Origin: Desulfoluna butyratoxydans
GTDB taxonomy: Bacteria; Desulfobacterota; Desulfobacteria; Desulfobacterales; Desulfolunaceae
NCBI RefSeq assembly: GCF_900699765.1
Contig: NZ_CAADHO010000007.1
Location: forward strand, 186,001 to 250,000
Direction: 5' to 3'
Length of the DNA: 64,000 bases
Positions 51,080-60,215 of the stretch are shown here, piece by piece. Every line of letters starts with the position of its first letter. The stretch's first letter is position 1. The position numbers were made by a program, and so were the translations under genes. The notes under the pieces are model-generated. The model made no database searches. It had not been told where the DNA came from and worked only from the letters and a program-made list of their open reading frames with translations.

Positions 51080-51327
51080 CTATGTGGGACGCCCGGCTCC
51101 CGGTTCTTTCGGGAGGGGCCTTCCGCGATGAACAACCCTGCCTCACAACACACACAACGGCCGCTTTTCTTATGTGATGTTCTCCTTTTCGGCCGCCTTC
51201 ATGGATACGATTCGTGACAAATGAAAGGACTCGGAAAAAACAGAGATGCACACAAGCGGCGCCCGTCGGGCCGCATCGCCTCTGTCTTTTTTCGACGTAA
51301 CTGCCAATGACCTTTTCGGGGGGTGTA

Positions 51328-52515
51328 ATGACCAGACGAAGATTTCAATGGATCGCATGTGTTCTTGCCGTGTTTTTCATGATGCCGTGGCCTGCGGCGG
51401 CCAAGAAAGTCGAAGATGTGGAGACGGCCTCGCGATTTGCCCAGGCCTTTGGCGGCAAAGTGCAGCCAGAACTCATGACCAACGCCCTCCGCAGCGTGGG
51501 CAAAACCCAACTGCATCGCTACAAGCGGGACGTGACCCTGGAAAAGCCCCTGGACGTCCGGGTTCTGGGGGACCGCTACATGTCGGCTGCTTTTTCCGCC
51601 CGTGTGAAAAAAGCGGGCAGCGCCCGGGCCAAGGCCGAACCGGCCATCTATGTCCTTTTGTTCCAGAAGAAAGCAGACGGGGGGCTGGACCATCAGATGC
51701 AGCACCTGATGATCCTCGCAGATCCCGGTGAGATTGCTTCCTACGAGACCATGGCCGATGCCGAGGTAGCGGCCCGTTTTCGCAAAGCCGGTGCAGATGT
51801 GAAGGTGGTGGCGGCAGCTCCGGTGCCCAAGCCCGATACGCCTGAGCCGGTGGCGCTGCTGTCCGGAGACAGCATCTGCCGGGGCGTGGTGGGGGAGTCC
51901 TTCATCGACGACTCCATTACCCGGGACAGTGAGCTGATGCAGCTTCTCTCCGGGTACGCCAGGAAGGAGGATATCCCCAAGGCCGTTCCCGTGGTGAAGG
52001 CCGGTGCCGGTTCTCCGGAGCTCCAGCTGCGGGTGGCGGAGCTGGAGGCCAGGGTAAGGGCCCTTGAGGGCCTCCTTGCCAACATCACCCGCAAAGGCGG
52101 CAACATCTATTTTAACGGGGTCAACCTTTACGTAACCAACGGCACGGGCAAGGCCGACAAGGTCAACGGTAAGGGGAACGTGGTGATCGGCTACGGAGCC
52201 ACAGGCTCCGGGTCCCATAACCTGGTGGTGGGGGCAGCCAACCGCTTCGAAGGCTTCGGCAGCGTGGTTTCCGGTCGCGGCAACGCCGTGAGTGGCAACT
52301 GCAGTGCCGTTCTCGGGGGGGAAAGCAACAAGGCCAGCGGTGATTTTTCCATTGTTGCCGGTGGCAAAGGAAACAAAGCCCGGGGAACGTATGCCTCCAT
52401 TCTGGGGGGGACGAAAAACACAGCCAAGGGTGAATACACCAGCATCAACGGCCAGCGAGGACGGACCAAAGGTGGGACCAATCCTCATTTCACAAGTGAA
52501 AAGACCAGCGAGTAA
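51328..52515 (+). CDS. Exported coiled-coil protein with YadA-head-like repeats
   Basis: 395 residues. Signal peptide MTRRRFQWIACVLAVFFMMP (cleavage after AAA), an alpha/beta region of about 190 residues with no recognised domain, a coiled coil (LQLRVAELEARVRALEGLL) and then seven or so 14-15 residue repeats such as GSHNLVVGAANRFEG, GSVVSGRGNAVSGN and CSAVLGGESNKASGD, the left-handed roll of YadA-type trimeric adhesin heads. Unlike true YadA proteins it has no C-terminal membrane anchor, so it may be a soluble periplasmic or released trimer. GGGGGGTG precedes the ATG. The next gene begins 14 bases later and is probably a partner. Confidence 0.82.
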   Translation: MTRRRFQWIACVLAVFFMMPWPAAAKKVEDVETASRFAQAFGGKVQPELMTNALRSVGKTQLHRYKRDVTLEKPLDVRVLGDRYMSAAFSARVKKAGSARAKAEPAIYVLLFQKKADGGLDHQMQHLMILADPGEIASYETMADAEVAARFRKAGADVKVVAAAPVPKPDTPEPVALLSGDSICRGVVGESFIDDSITRDSELMQLLSGYARKEDIPKAVPVVKAGAGSPELQLRVAELEARVRALEGLLANITRKGGNIYFNGVNLYVTNGTGKADKVNGKGNVVIGYGATGSGSHNLVVGAANRFEGFGSVVSGRGNAVSGNCSAVLGGESNKASGDFSIVAGGKGNKARGTYASILGGTKNTAKGEYTSINGQRGRTKGGTNPHFTSEKTSE

Positions 52516-52529
52516 GGTGGAGAGAGACC

Positions 52530-54695
52530 ATGGCGAGAGCAATCAGATCCGTTATTGTGATTTTTTTGACGGCAGTGTGGGCGGCAACTGCCCTGGCGGA
52601 CGTGAAAACCTTTGATGAGCTGGAGCGGCGGCAGGGGGCGGTGGGAAGTTACAAAGCCCTGGTGATCGGTATCGACACCTACGCTGATTCGGTCATTGAA
52701 GGGTCGCCTGCCGCGGTGACCGGGGCCCGCCATGTGGCTGATGCCCTCAAGGGCCGGGCAGGCTTCGACGTGAAGCTGCTGATTAATGAAGAGGCCGGTC
52801 GGGCCTCGGTGATGCGCGAGTTTCGCGGGTTGGCCAGGGGTATGGGGATCAACGACAGCGTGTTGATCTATTTCTCCGGTTCCTCCCATACGGACAAGGC
52901 TTCGCGGAAGGCGTGGTGGCTTCCCAGCGATGCCCGGTCCGACGATGCCGCCACCTGGATCGCAGACCATGAGATCCAGGACGCGGTGAACACCATGAAG
53001 GCGCGCGATGTGCTGATCCTTTCGGACGCGGCCCTGGGGGACACCATGTTCGGGGCCACCCACCGGCTGGCATCTCGCCGGGACGGTGACTACTACGTGG
53101 GTCTCTTCAATAAGCGCAGCCGCTGGGCCATGATATCAGGCAACACCCTGCCCGTGGCCGAAAATGACGGGATCAGCGTTTTTGCGCGCGGCGTTGCCTC
53201 GGCCCTTTCGTCCAAAGGGCCGTGCCTGACCACCATGGAGATGTTCAGCGGCATGAAAAAAGAGCTGCGCGCCTCCGGGGTCCTGCCTCCCCGTTGCCGG
53301 TCCATTCGCAACACCGGCGACCAGGGCGGAGAATTTGTCTTTTTGCTTGCCGCGCCGGCGGCGCCTGCCCCTGTGGTGGTGAAAACGCCGCGCGTCAAGC
53401 CCAAGCCCAAGCCAGCGACGGCGCCTGTGGCCGTGGTAAAGCTGGTCCCGCCCAAGCCGAAACGCAAGCCCCTGGAAGGGCAGCTCAAGGTGTCGGCCAA
53501 CATCAACGGGGCAGAGCTATACATCGACGGGAAAAAGCAGGGCACCACCCCTGTGGGCGATATTACCCTGAAACCCGGCACCCATGAAGTGAGCCTGAGC
53601 AAAGAGGGTTACCTGGCCTGGAACGGCAGCGTGGACATCCAGCGGGGCAAGGCGCGCAGCCTGACCGCCACCCTCACGAAGGAACCCCCGAAAAAGGGGC
53701 GGCTTTATGTGAAGGTCAAGCCGAAGGGGGCGTCGGTACGTCTCAACGGGGAGTCTTTTAAAAGCGGGGAGACGGTGAGCGCCGGAACCCATACGGTCAA
53801 GGTGAGTTCGCCTCTGTTCAAGCCCGGGCAGGCCAAAGTGGTTGTCGCCCCCGGCAAGGACGCCTGGGTTGAGGTGTTTCTCAAGCCCCGTTCTTCCTTT
53901 AAGGGGGAGTGGGGGCGTTTTGTCTACATCAAGCCGGGTTCGTTCACCATGGGCAGCCCGTCTTCCGAACCAAGGCGCAAGGGGGACGAAGAGTCCCATC
54001 CCGTGACCCTTACCCAGGGGTTTTTCATGCAGGACAAGGAAGTCACCCTGGCCCAGTGGCAGGCCTTTGTGGATGATTCCGGGTACAAAAGCGAGGCAGA
54101 GACGGCCGGGGGAGCCTTTGCCCTGGAAGATTACATCTGGACCCAGAGCCGGGAGTATTCCTGGAAGAACCCCGGGTTTCCCCAAGGGGACGATCACCCG
54201 GTAACAGGGCTCACCTGTGCGGATATCGAAGCGTACCTGAAGTGGATCAACGGTCGGTCCAGAAACGCCTACCGCCTGCCCACCGAGGCGGAGTGGGAGT
54301 ACGCGGCCCGTGCCGGCGGGACGTCTGCGTTTTCATCCGGAGAGTGTCTGGGCTCGGTAGATGCCAATGTGGACGCCAATGCCAGCTGGGGGGGATGCCC
54401 GGCAGGGACCGCTTCCAGCGGCACCATGCCCGTGGGAAGTTTTGAGCCCAACGCCTGGGGACTTTACGATATGCACGGCAACGTGGCGGAGTGGTGCGGG
54501 GACTGGTATGGCCGCTACCCGCGAAAGGCTGTGAAAAATCCGAAAGGGGCGCCTTCCGGCACGAATCGCGTTGTGCGAGGCGGTGGTTGGGCGACCTATG
54601 CCTACAACGCCCGGTGCGCCAAGCGGGAAGCCTCGGATCCGTCCCGAGGCTGCAGCGAAGTGGGCATGCGCCTTGTGGTGGAGGTCCCGAGATAA
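52530..54695 (+). CDS. Pseudo-caspase/PEGA/SUMF1 fusion protein
   Basis: 721 residues, exported (signal peptide MARAIRSVIVIFLTAVWAAT). Residues 40-285 follow the peptidase C14 caspase fold (KALVIGIDTYAD, ARHVADALKG, VLIYFSGSSH, AWWLPSDA) but both catalytic places are changed: GHG reads GSS, with a His two places on, and the DxCHSG position reads SDAALG, so Cys is Ala167. A Pro/Lys linker follows, then two PEGA domains (about 315-455) and a SUMF1 domain (about 460-720; FVYIKPGSFTMGSPSSEP, RLPTEAEWEYAARAG, GLYDMHGNVAEWCGDWYG). The twin cysteines of true formylglycine-generating enzymes are missing. It is likely a binding or scaffold protein of the envelope. Confidence 0.88.
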   Translation: MARAIRSVIVIFLTAVWAATALADVKTFDELERRQGAVGSYKALVIGIDTYADSVIEGSPAAVTGARHVADALKGRAGFDVKLLINEEAGRASVMREFRGLARGMGINDSVLIYFSGSSHTDKASRKAWWLPSDARSDDAATWIADHEIQDAVNTMKARDVLILSDAALGDTMFGATHRLASRRDGDYYVGLFNKRSRWAMISGNTLPVAENDGISVFARGVASALSSKGPCLTTMEMFSGMKKELRASGVLPPRCRSIRNTGDQGGEFVFLLAAPAAPAPVVVKTPRVKPKPKPATAPVAVVKLVPPKPKRKPLEGQLKVSANINGAELYIDGKKQGTTPVGDITLKPGTHEVSLSKEGYLAWNGSVDIQRGKARSLTATLTKEPPKKGRLYVKVKPKGASVRLNGESFKSGETVSAGTHTVKVSSPLFKPGQAKVVVAPGKDAWVEVFLKPRSSFKGEWGRFVYIKPGSFTMGSPSSEPRRKGDEESHPVTLTQGFFMQDKEVTLAQWQAFVDDSGYKSEAETAGGAFALEDYIWTQSREYSWKNPGFPQGDDHPVTGLTCADIEAYLKWINGRSRNAYRLPTEAEWEYAARAGGTSAFSSGECLGSVDANVDANASWGGCPAGTASSGTMPVGSFEPNAWGLYDMHGNVAEWCGDWYGRYPRKAVKNPKGAPSGTNRVVRGGGWATYAYNARCAKREASDPSRGCSEVGMRLVVEVPR

Positions 54696-55128
54696 TCCCG
54701 ATGTGCTGCAGGTGTTCCGGGGCGAGTGATCCGGGCGTTTGCTTTGCCGGCTCGGCCGCATGGGTCCCCCTGGCAAGGAAGCCCTGCTGAGGATAGGCTT
54801 GAATACCACGGGGTTTCTGCATTCGGACCGAGTGAAAAAGGGTGGCGTATTTGATGAATACAGTTTATAGATGAGCTGTTGACGGCATTTCGGCCGTGGC
54901 ATGCCCCTTTTCGCCCGGAAAACACGGGCGGGGCCATGCAGGGTGCGGGGATTTTCTCACCCCATGCCGAAATGGTGTCGTGTGCTGCGTCTTTTTGGCT
55001 CGCACCCCCTGGGTTAACCGGGGAGAGCCCTTCAACAGCAACGGAGTGAGACGCCGGCACAACGCAGGTAATCAACAGTCAGATACCGGGTGAACCAGAT
55101 CCCCCCGCCAGGGGGCATGTCGGAGAGT
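54696..55128. other. Gap before the S1-repeat gene
   Basis: 433 bases with no supported gene. Several short frames run through it on both strands without start sites or domains. No clean terminator is visible after the fusion gene. Confidence 0.5.
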
Positions 55129-56592
55129 ATGATGAACGACAAGGGTGATATGGGCGTTCCTGAAGAGGAGAGCTTTGAGGCGTTGCTGGATGCGTATGGC
55201 GACGGATTGGGTGAGGAGCTGAAAAGCGGTGACAAGGTGGACGCAAAGGTGATCTCCATCGGAGAGAGCAGCGTTTACGTGGACACCGGAACAAAAAGCG
55301 ACGGCGTGGTGGACCGCATGGAACTCACCGACGAAGACGGTGAACTGACCGTCGGGGTCGGTGACATGGTGACCCTTTATGTGGTCAGCGCCACCGAAAG
55401 TGAGGTGGTCCTCTCCAAGCAGATGTCCGGGGCCGGAACCATGGAGATGCTCTTTGACGCCTTTGCGGCAAAGACACCGGTGGAAGGGAAGGTCAACGAA
55501 CAGATCAAGGGCGGTTTTTCCGTCTCCCTCATGGGCAAGCGGGCCTTCTGTCCCGTAAGCCAGATCGATACCTCCTTTGTTGAAAGCGGCGAGGAGTTTG
55601 TGGGCAAGAGCTTTCCTTTTCTCGTGACCCGCATCGAAGGCGAGGGCAAAAACATCGTCATCTCCAGGCGCAAGCTTCTTGAGGCAGAACTCGAAGAGGT
55701 TCGTGCAGCATTCCTCAAAGACCTTTCCGAGGGCGATACCGTGGAAGCCAAGGTGATCAAGCTGATGCCCTACGGTGCTTTCATGGAGCTTCATGCCGGA
55801 GTGGAGGGTATGGCCCACATCTCCGAGCTCTCCTGGAGCCGTGTGCAGTCCTGTGAAGAGGCGGTGACCGTGGGAGACACTCTCCCTGTTAAGGTCCTGA
55901 AGATCGATGCTGTGGAGGGCAAAAACGCTCCCCGTATCGCCCTGTCCGTGAAGCAGGCGTCCCAGGATCCCTGGGAGCTGGCCGGAGAGACCATCCGCGT
56001 GGGCGAGCAGTTCAGCGGCAAGGTCGTGCGCCTTGCGCCCTTCGGAGCTTTTGTGGAAGTGGCCCCCGGTACCGAGGGTCTGGTTCATGTCAGCGAGATG
56101 AGTTACACCAAACGAATTTTAAAGCCCGAGGACGCCGTGTCCCAGGGGGAGACCGTTCAGGTGGTGGTCAAGGCCATCGACCTGGAGAAAAAACGCCTCT
56201 CCCTTTCCATGCGCGACGCCCACGGAGATCCCTGGCAGGGCGCGGCCCTGAAATACCCCGTGGGGTCCAAGGTTCAGGGCACCGTGGAGAAGAAAGAGAG
56301 CTACGGCATCTTCGTCAAACTGGAGCCCGGAGTCACCGGCCTGCTGCCCAAGTCCAAGCTGGCTGAAGCCGCAGACGCCGCAGCCTTGAGTGCCGCCAAG
56401 CCCGGCGCCGAGGTCACCCTCCTCGTGGAGGCCGTGGACGAAGAGAAACGCCGTATTACCCTGGTCTCCACCGAAGCCGCCGACGGAGCATCCAACTGGA
56501 AAGGCTACGTGGAAAAGCCCAAGGCCAAATCCGACGCGGCCATGGGGACCATGGGCGAGCTGCTCATGGCGGCCATGAAGAAAAAGAAGTAG
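55129..56592 (+). CDS. S1 RNA-binding repeat protein, ribosomal protein S1-like
   Basis: 487 residues made of five S1 (OB-fold) domains at roughly residues 30-105, 115-185, 200-285, 295-365 and 380-455. The best conserved are repeats 3 and 4 (LMPYGAFMELHAGVEGMAHI, LAPFGAFVEVAPGTEGLVHV). Ribosomal S1 of related bacteria normally has six domains and lies next to cmk or hisS-type genes, so this may be a second, S1-like protein rather than the main RpsA. A Lys-rich tail ends it. GTG 55090 and ATG 55117 are possible starts, but GGAG at 55122-55125 favours the ATG pair 55129/55132. Binds mRNA, presumably assisting translation. Confidence 0.88.
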   Translation: MMNDKGDMGVPEEESFEALLDAYGDGLGEELKSGDKVDAKVISIGESSVYVDTGTKSDGVVDRMELTDEDGELTVGVGDMVTLYVVSATESEVVLSKQMSGAGTMEMLFDAFAAKTPVEGKVNEQIKGGFSVSLMGKRAFCPVSQIDTSFVESGEEFVGKSFPFLVTRIEGEGKNIVISRRKLLEAELEEVRAAFLKDLSEGDTVEAKVIKLMPYGAFMELHAGVEGMAHISELSWSRVQSCEEAVTVGDTLPVKVLKIDAVEGKNAPRIALSVKQASQDPWELAGETIRVGEQFSGKVVRLAPFGAFVEVAPGTEGLVHVSEMSYTKRILKPEDAVSQGETVQVVVKAIDLEKKRLSLSMRDAHGDPWQGAALKYPVGSKVQGTVEKKESYGIFVKLEPGVTGLLPKSKLAEAADAAALSAAKPGAEVTLLVEAVDEEKRRITLVSTEAADGASNWKGYVEKPKAKSDAAMGTMGELLMAAMKKKK

Positions 56593-56645
56593 CGCAAGCA
56601 TAAAGGCAAACACGACTGTTTTTTACCGAATTTTCGTACATCCGG

Positions 56646-56684
56646 GCGATGGAAGGGCGAGCCCCTTCCATCGCCTGTTTTTGT
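56646..56684 (+). terminator. Terminator of the S1-repeat gene
   Basis: GCGATGGAAGGG and CCCCTTCCATCGC form a stem of about 12 pairs, followed by GTTTTTG. It ends just before the ribosome site of the nitroreductase gene. Confidence 0.82.
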
Positions 56685-56698
56685 CTGGAGGAGGGATT

Positions 56699-57229
56699 GT
56701 GAAAGCATCGTTTATGGAGCTTATTCGCCAGCGGCGAAGCGTGCGGGCCTTTGAGGCCCGTCCCGTGGAAAAAAAGACCCAGGAACTCATCGTGGAGGCT
56801 GCCCTGAGGAGCCCCTCGTCACGGAGCCTCAACCCCTGGCAGTTTGTGGTGGTTCAGGATGAAAAAAAACGAGAGGCCCTCGCTGGTGTCAAGCCCCACG
56901 GCGGCGGGTTCCTTGCCAAGGCCCCCCTGGCCATCGCCATTGTGGCAGACCCGGAACGCTGCGACGTGTGGGTGGAGGACACCGCCATCGCCGCCACTTA
57001 CATTCAACTTGCCGCAGAATCCCTGGGCCTGAAAAGCTGCTGGTGCCAGATCCGCCTGAGGGAGGACGGCAAAGGCGGCATGGCCGCTGACCGCGTTCGG
57101 GAAATCCTCTCCATCCCGGATGACCTTGAAGTGGCCTCCATCATCGGCATCGGCTACCCCGCCGAAGAGAAACCAGGACATCTGCAAAGCGAACTGGATT
57201 ACGGCAAGGTTCACGACGAGGGATTTTAA
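56699..57229 (+). CDS. Nitroreductase family protein
   Basis: 176-residue FMN-dependent oxidoreductase. Family marks are MELIRQRRSVRAFEARPVE, the FMN-binding arginines, and SPSSRSLNPWQFVVVQD near residue 45; IIGIGYPAEEKP is the usual C-terminal segment. It starts with GTG at 56699 behind GGAGGAGGG; the in-frame TTG at 56681 lies inside the terminator T-run and is unlikely. Natural substrate unknown: nitroaromatics, quinones or flavin-linked reductions are all possible. The terminator directly upstream means that it needs its own promoter, or depends on read-through from the S1 gene. Confidence 0.9.
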   Translation: MKASFMELIRQRRSVRAFEARPVEKKTQELIVEAALRSPSSRSLNPWQFVVVQDEKKREALAGVKPHGGGFLAKAPLAIAIVADPERCDVWVEDTAIAATYIQLAAESLGLKSCWCQIRLREDGKGGMAADRVREILSIPDDLEVASIIGIGYPAEEKPGHLQSELDYGKVHDEGF

Positions 57230-57239
57230 AAAAAAGCAT

Positions 57240-57304
57240 GCCTCCAGGTTCGGGAATGCTCTTTCGCCTTCGTTCCTCAGGCTCATCCCATTCCCTGACG
57301 GGCT
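57240..57304 (+). repeat. Shortened copy of the modular intergenic repeat
   Basis: GCCTCCAGG, ATGCTCTTTCGCCTTCG, TTCCTCAGG and CCCTGACGGG follow the order of the longer copies at 63277-63368 and (inverted) 57776-57866, but the internal GGGATAAATCCCC segment is missing. Confidence 0.55.
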
Positions 57305-57352
57305 AGGCCCGTGTTGTGGTTGTCACTCTTCGGGGGGGGCTTCTTGATAATT

Positions 57353-57743
57353 GGAGCGCCGCACTCCGGTGCGGCTCTTTGGGAGGGGGGCGCCGTTCAT
57401 GCCGCACGGAGTGCGGCGCTCCAAGGCGGCGGGGGGTCGGAGGGGCGTTAGGAACTTGTGGCTGGGAGCCCGGTGGATTCCTTCAATTTGCATCCATCGC
57501 GGATGGTTTGCCCTCTGCCATGACATGCTCCAGTGAACATGGAGCGCCGCACTCCAGTGCGGCTTTTTGGGAGGGTGTCGCTGTTCGTGCCGCACGGAGT
57601 GCGGCGCTCCAAAGCGACTGGGGTTCGGATGGGCGGTAGGAACTTGTGGCTGGTAGTCCGGTGGCTTCCTTCAATTTGCATCCATCGCGGATGGTTTGCC
57701 CTCTGCCATGGCATGCTCCATTGAACATGGAGCGCCGCATTCC
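57353..57743. repeat. Tandem duplication of a 188-bp unit with MITE-like ends
   Basis: Units at 57353-57540 and 57541-57728 are about 90 percent alike, and a third unit is cut off after 15 bases (57729-57743). Each unit opens with a 70-bp element bounded by GGAGCGCCGCACTCC and GGAGTGCGGCGCTCC, followed by a shared spacer with TTTGCATCCATCGCGGATGG. It occupies the gap between the nitroreductase and elbB. Confidence 0.85.
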
Positions 57744-57775
57744 AGGATAACGGCCGTTTCATCCACGGGCGCAGC

Positions 57776-57866
57776 CCGTCAGCACATGTGATCGACCTGA
57801 GGAACGAAGGTCGGGAGCATGTGCGACCCTGGGGTGCAGGGGATTTATCCCCTGCCCGCCGGAGGC
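57776..57866 (-). repeat. Modular intergenic repeat, inverted copy
   Basis: On the minus strand: GCCTCCGGCGGGCAGGGGAT, AAATCCCCTGCACCCCAGG, then CGTTCCTCAGG and GTGCTGACGGG. It matches 63277-63368 over its whole length. The segment GGGGATAAATCCCC is itself a palindrome. It stands 45 bases beyond the elbB stop codon. Confidence 0.8.
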
Positions 57867-57910
57867 ATGCTTTTAACCTTTAACCTTTTGCCTTAGACCT
57901 TTAGCCTCTC

Positions 57911-58570
57911 TCACCCTTTTGTCATGGCGATGACCTGGTTGACGAGTTTTTCGATGCCCGGGGCGATATCGGCAATGCCCGGTCCGCACATGTAGGCGGG
58001 GGTGGTGACGAGTTTGTTGGCTTCGTCAATGCAGATGCCATCCACGGGTTGGGCCTCGTGGGACGCGCCGAAGGTTTTCAGGTTTTCAATGGTGGTGGCG
58101 TCGTCGCCTATGGTGACCGTGGGGCTGTGTGCGTTCAGGGCCTTGGCAAGGACCACAGGGGCGATGCAGATGGCCCCGATGGGTTTTCCGGCGGTGTAAA
58201 AAGCCCGGATGAGCATGGTCACGTCGTGGCGCACCTCAAGGTCGGCTCCTTTTTCTGCGTAGTTGCTGAGGTTTTTGATGGGGCCTGCGCCTCCGGGGAT
58301 GATGAGGGCGTCGAGGTTCTCGACGTTGACATCGGTGATGGGGCGGATTTTCCCCCGTGCGATGCGACCGGCTTCGGCAAGGACCTGCCTCTTTTCTCCG
58401 GTGGTTTCGCCTTTGGGATGGTTAACGGTTTCGGTTTGCGTCATCTCCGGGGCCATGCAGACGGCCGTGGCCCCGGCCTTGTCGATGAACAGGAGGGAGA
58501 GGACGGATTCGTGTATTTCCGAGCCATCCATGTTGCCGCAACCTGAAAGAAGAACACCTATTTTTTTCAT
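57911..58570 (-). CDS. elbB: ElbB-type glyoxalase-like protein, DJ-1/PfpI superfamily
   Basis: 219 residues. The start MKKIGVLLSGCGNMDGSEIH and the nucleophile elbow AICIAPVVLAKAL identify the ElbB group, whose E. coli member has glyoxalase III-like activity and has been linked to isoprenoid production. FIDKAGATAVCMAPEMTQTE and DALIIPGGAGPIKNLSNYA are also typical. The DJ-1 cysteine is the Cys in ICIAP. ATG 58570 has GGAGG five bases upstream (a GTG just before is the alternative). No operon partner is apparent; a Nudix gene lies 150 bases upstream on the same strand. Confidence 0.92.
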   Translation of the reverse strand: MKKIGVLLSGCGNMDGSEIHESVLSLLFIDKAGATAVCMAPEMTQTETVNHPKGETTGEKRQVLAEAGRIARGKIRPITDVNVENLDALIIPGGAGPIKNLSNYAEKGADLEVRHDVTMLIRAFYTAGKPIGAICIAPVVLAKALNAHSPTVTIGDDATTIENLKTFGASHEAQPVDGICIDEANKLVTTPAYMCGPGIADIAPGIEKLVNQVIAMTKG

Positions 58571-58723
58571 CACTACCTCCAGTGGCTGTTCAAGGATTAA
58601 GAAGGCCTGTGCGCGCCCTCTCCGGGGACAACCTGGTTGAAATGCGTGGTCTACATGGGTATGGTATCGCTTCCGACGAACCGACTGCCTTTGGGCGCAC
58701 CGGCGGGTAATGCCGCGGTTCGT

Positions 58724-59173
58724 CTACGATGACGCATCGTTATCAACGTCAAAAAGCGTTGTGTCGGGCGCCCCGTTTTTGTGGATGAAATAGTCCGCCA
58801 GGATGCGTCCATGGTCAAAGACAATGGGCTCCGGCAGGTTGTCCGGGGCAAAGACCCGGGCTTCGGCGGCATCGTCGCCCCCCACCGGGGAGCTTGTGGC
58901 CGTGGCAAGAAAGACCACGGAAACCGTGTGGTGCCGCGGGTCCCGTGCGGGGTCCGAGTAGGTATGGAACTGGCGGACAAGGGTAACGTCAAGGCCTGTC
59001 TCTTCCAGTGCTTCGCGCTTTGCGGCGTGTTCTACGGATTCGCCGTAGTCCACGAACCCCCCGGGCAAGGCCCAGCCGTGGGGCGGGTTTTTCCGTCTGA
59101 TCAGTACGATGCCCCCCGGTGTCTCAATGATGGCGTCTACGGTGAGGAATGGGTTTCTGGGGTGCTCTTTCAT
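58724..59173 (-). CDS. Nudix hydrolase
   Basis: 149-residue pyrophosphohydrolase. The Nudix box is complete at residues 39-61 (Gly39, Glu45, Arg53-Glu54, Glu57-Glu58, Gly60), which gives Mg-dependent cleavage of nucleoside diphosphates linked to another group. The entry NPFLTVDAIIETPGGIVLIR and ALPGGFVDYGES resemble ADP-ribose pyrophosphatase-like or NAD-salvage members, but substrate cannot be fixed from sequence. Single gene, divergent from rsmG. Confidence 0.9.
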   Translation of the reverse strand: MKEHPRNPFLTVDAIIETPGGIVLIRRKNPPHGWALPGGFVDYGESVEHAAKREALEETGLDVTLVRQFHTYSDPARDPRHHTVSVVFLATATSSPVGGDDAAEARVFAPDNLPEPIVFDHGRILADYFIHKNGAPDTTLFDVDNDASS

Positions 59174-59373
59174 GGTGTTTCACTGCCTCGCGGGGTGGGG
59201 TTCTCGTTTGATTTCGGATGATTGATGGCAGGGATGCTTTCCGGCAACCTTGCCATAGGTCCATATAAGAACAGGCGCCGTTCCCTGTCAACCGTAAATC
59301 AATGGCTGGCGGCGGGTGTGAACCGGGCCTGAATATGAACAGATATTTTAGATAGACGATAAGAGAGAAGGAC

Positions 59374-60063
59374 ATGGCTGGAATAGACGAAAGATGGACG
59401 GCGCAGGTCGTGAAGGGGGCAGGGCGCCTGGGCGTGGATATTGGCCCGGAAGCTGCGGATCTTTTGGCGGCCTATGCCGCAGAGCTTTTGGCCTGGAACC
59501 GGAAGTGCAACCTCACGGCCATCACCGATCCCATGGACGTGGCGGAAAAGCACATGGTGGACGCCCTTGCCGTGGTGCCGTACATCCCCAAGGGCTCCCG
59601 ACTCCTGGATATCGGATCCGGCGGCGGGTTTCCGGGGATCCCGGCCCGTATTGCTGACCCCGCCCTCTCCGTGACCCTGGTGGATGCGGTTCGGAAAAAA
59701 GTGAGCTTTTTGAAGCACGCTGCGCGGACCTTGAAGCTCGGCGGCGTGGAGGCCATCCATGCACGTGCTGAAGAGCTGAGTGAGGAAGAGGGGCGGGGGC
59801 AGGGCTACGATGTGGTGACTTCCCGGGCCTTTTCGGCCATGGATATCTTTGTGCCCATGGCCCTTCCTTTTTTAAAACCCGGAGGGCGCATCATTGCCAT
59901 GAAGGGCAAGGGCTTTGAAGAGGACCTTGAAAACCTCAAGGCATGCGAAGCCGACTTTGCCTCCCGGGGGATTTTTCTTGCCACGGAGATGATCCGCTAC
60001 GAGCTTCCCTTTTGCGGGGCACAGCGGGCCCTGTTCGTGATCACTATGGGCGACCTTCCTTAA
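59374..60063 (+). CDS. rsmG: 16S rRNA (guanine-527-N7)-methyltransferase RsmG
   Basis: 229-residue SAM-dependent methyltransferase acting on G527 of 16S rRNA. KCNLTAITDPMDVAEKHMVD and the SAM motif LLDIGSGGGFPGIPARI (around residue 75) are diagnostic, followed by VDAVRKKVSFLKHAA and VTSRAFSAMD. GAGAAGGAC precedes the ATG. In many bacteria rsmG stands near mnmG and parAB at the origin, whereas here it precedes ileS, so the surroundings are not origin-like in this window. Confidence 0.95.
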   Translation: MAGIDERWTAQVVKGAGRLGVDIGPEAADLLAAYAAELLAWNRKCNLTAITDPMDVAEKHMVDALAVVPYIPKGSRLLDIGSGGGFPGIPARIADPALSVTLVDAVRKKVSFLKHAARTLKLGGVEAIHARAEELSEEEGRGQGYDVVTSRAFSAMDIFVPMALPFLKPGGRIIAMKGKGFEEDLENLKACEADFASRGIFLATEMIRYELPFCGAQRALFVITMGDLP

Positions 60064-60077
60064 ATAGGGCAATCCCA

Positions 60078-60106
60078 TTGACATTGGGCGGTACTATGCC
60101 ATAAAG
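60078..60106 (+). promoter_or_regulatory. Candidate promoter of ileS
   Basis: TTGACA at 60078-60083, a 16-17 base spacer, and CATAAA/ATAAAG (60100-60106). It lies 15 bases after rsmG and would yield a leader of about 250 bases before the ileS start. Confidence 0.5.
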
Positions 60107-60215
60107 TTGGTGGTTATTTTGATGTGACAGCCTCGGGACGTGGGTTTCGGGGCCTTGTTTGCTGCATATTTCCATGCAGGAAGCCCTTCATGCCCGCAAG
60201 AAAAAGGGCGGTACC

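Noticed and set aside
53900..54695. Formylglycine-generating, sulfatase-activating enzyme
   Set aside because: The SUMF1 fold is present but the paired active-site cysteines near the C terminus are absent, and no sulfatase gene is nearby.
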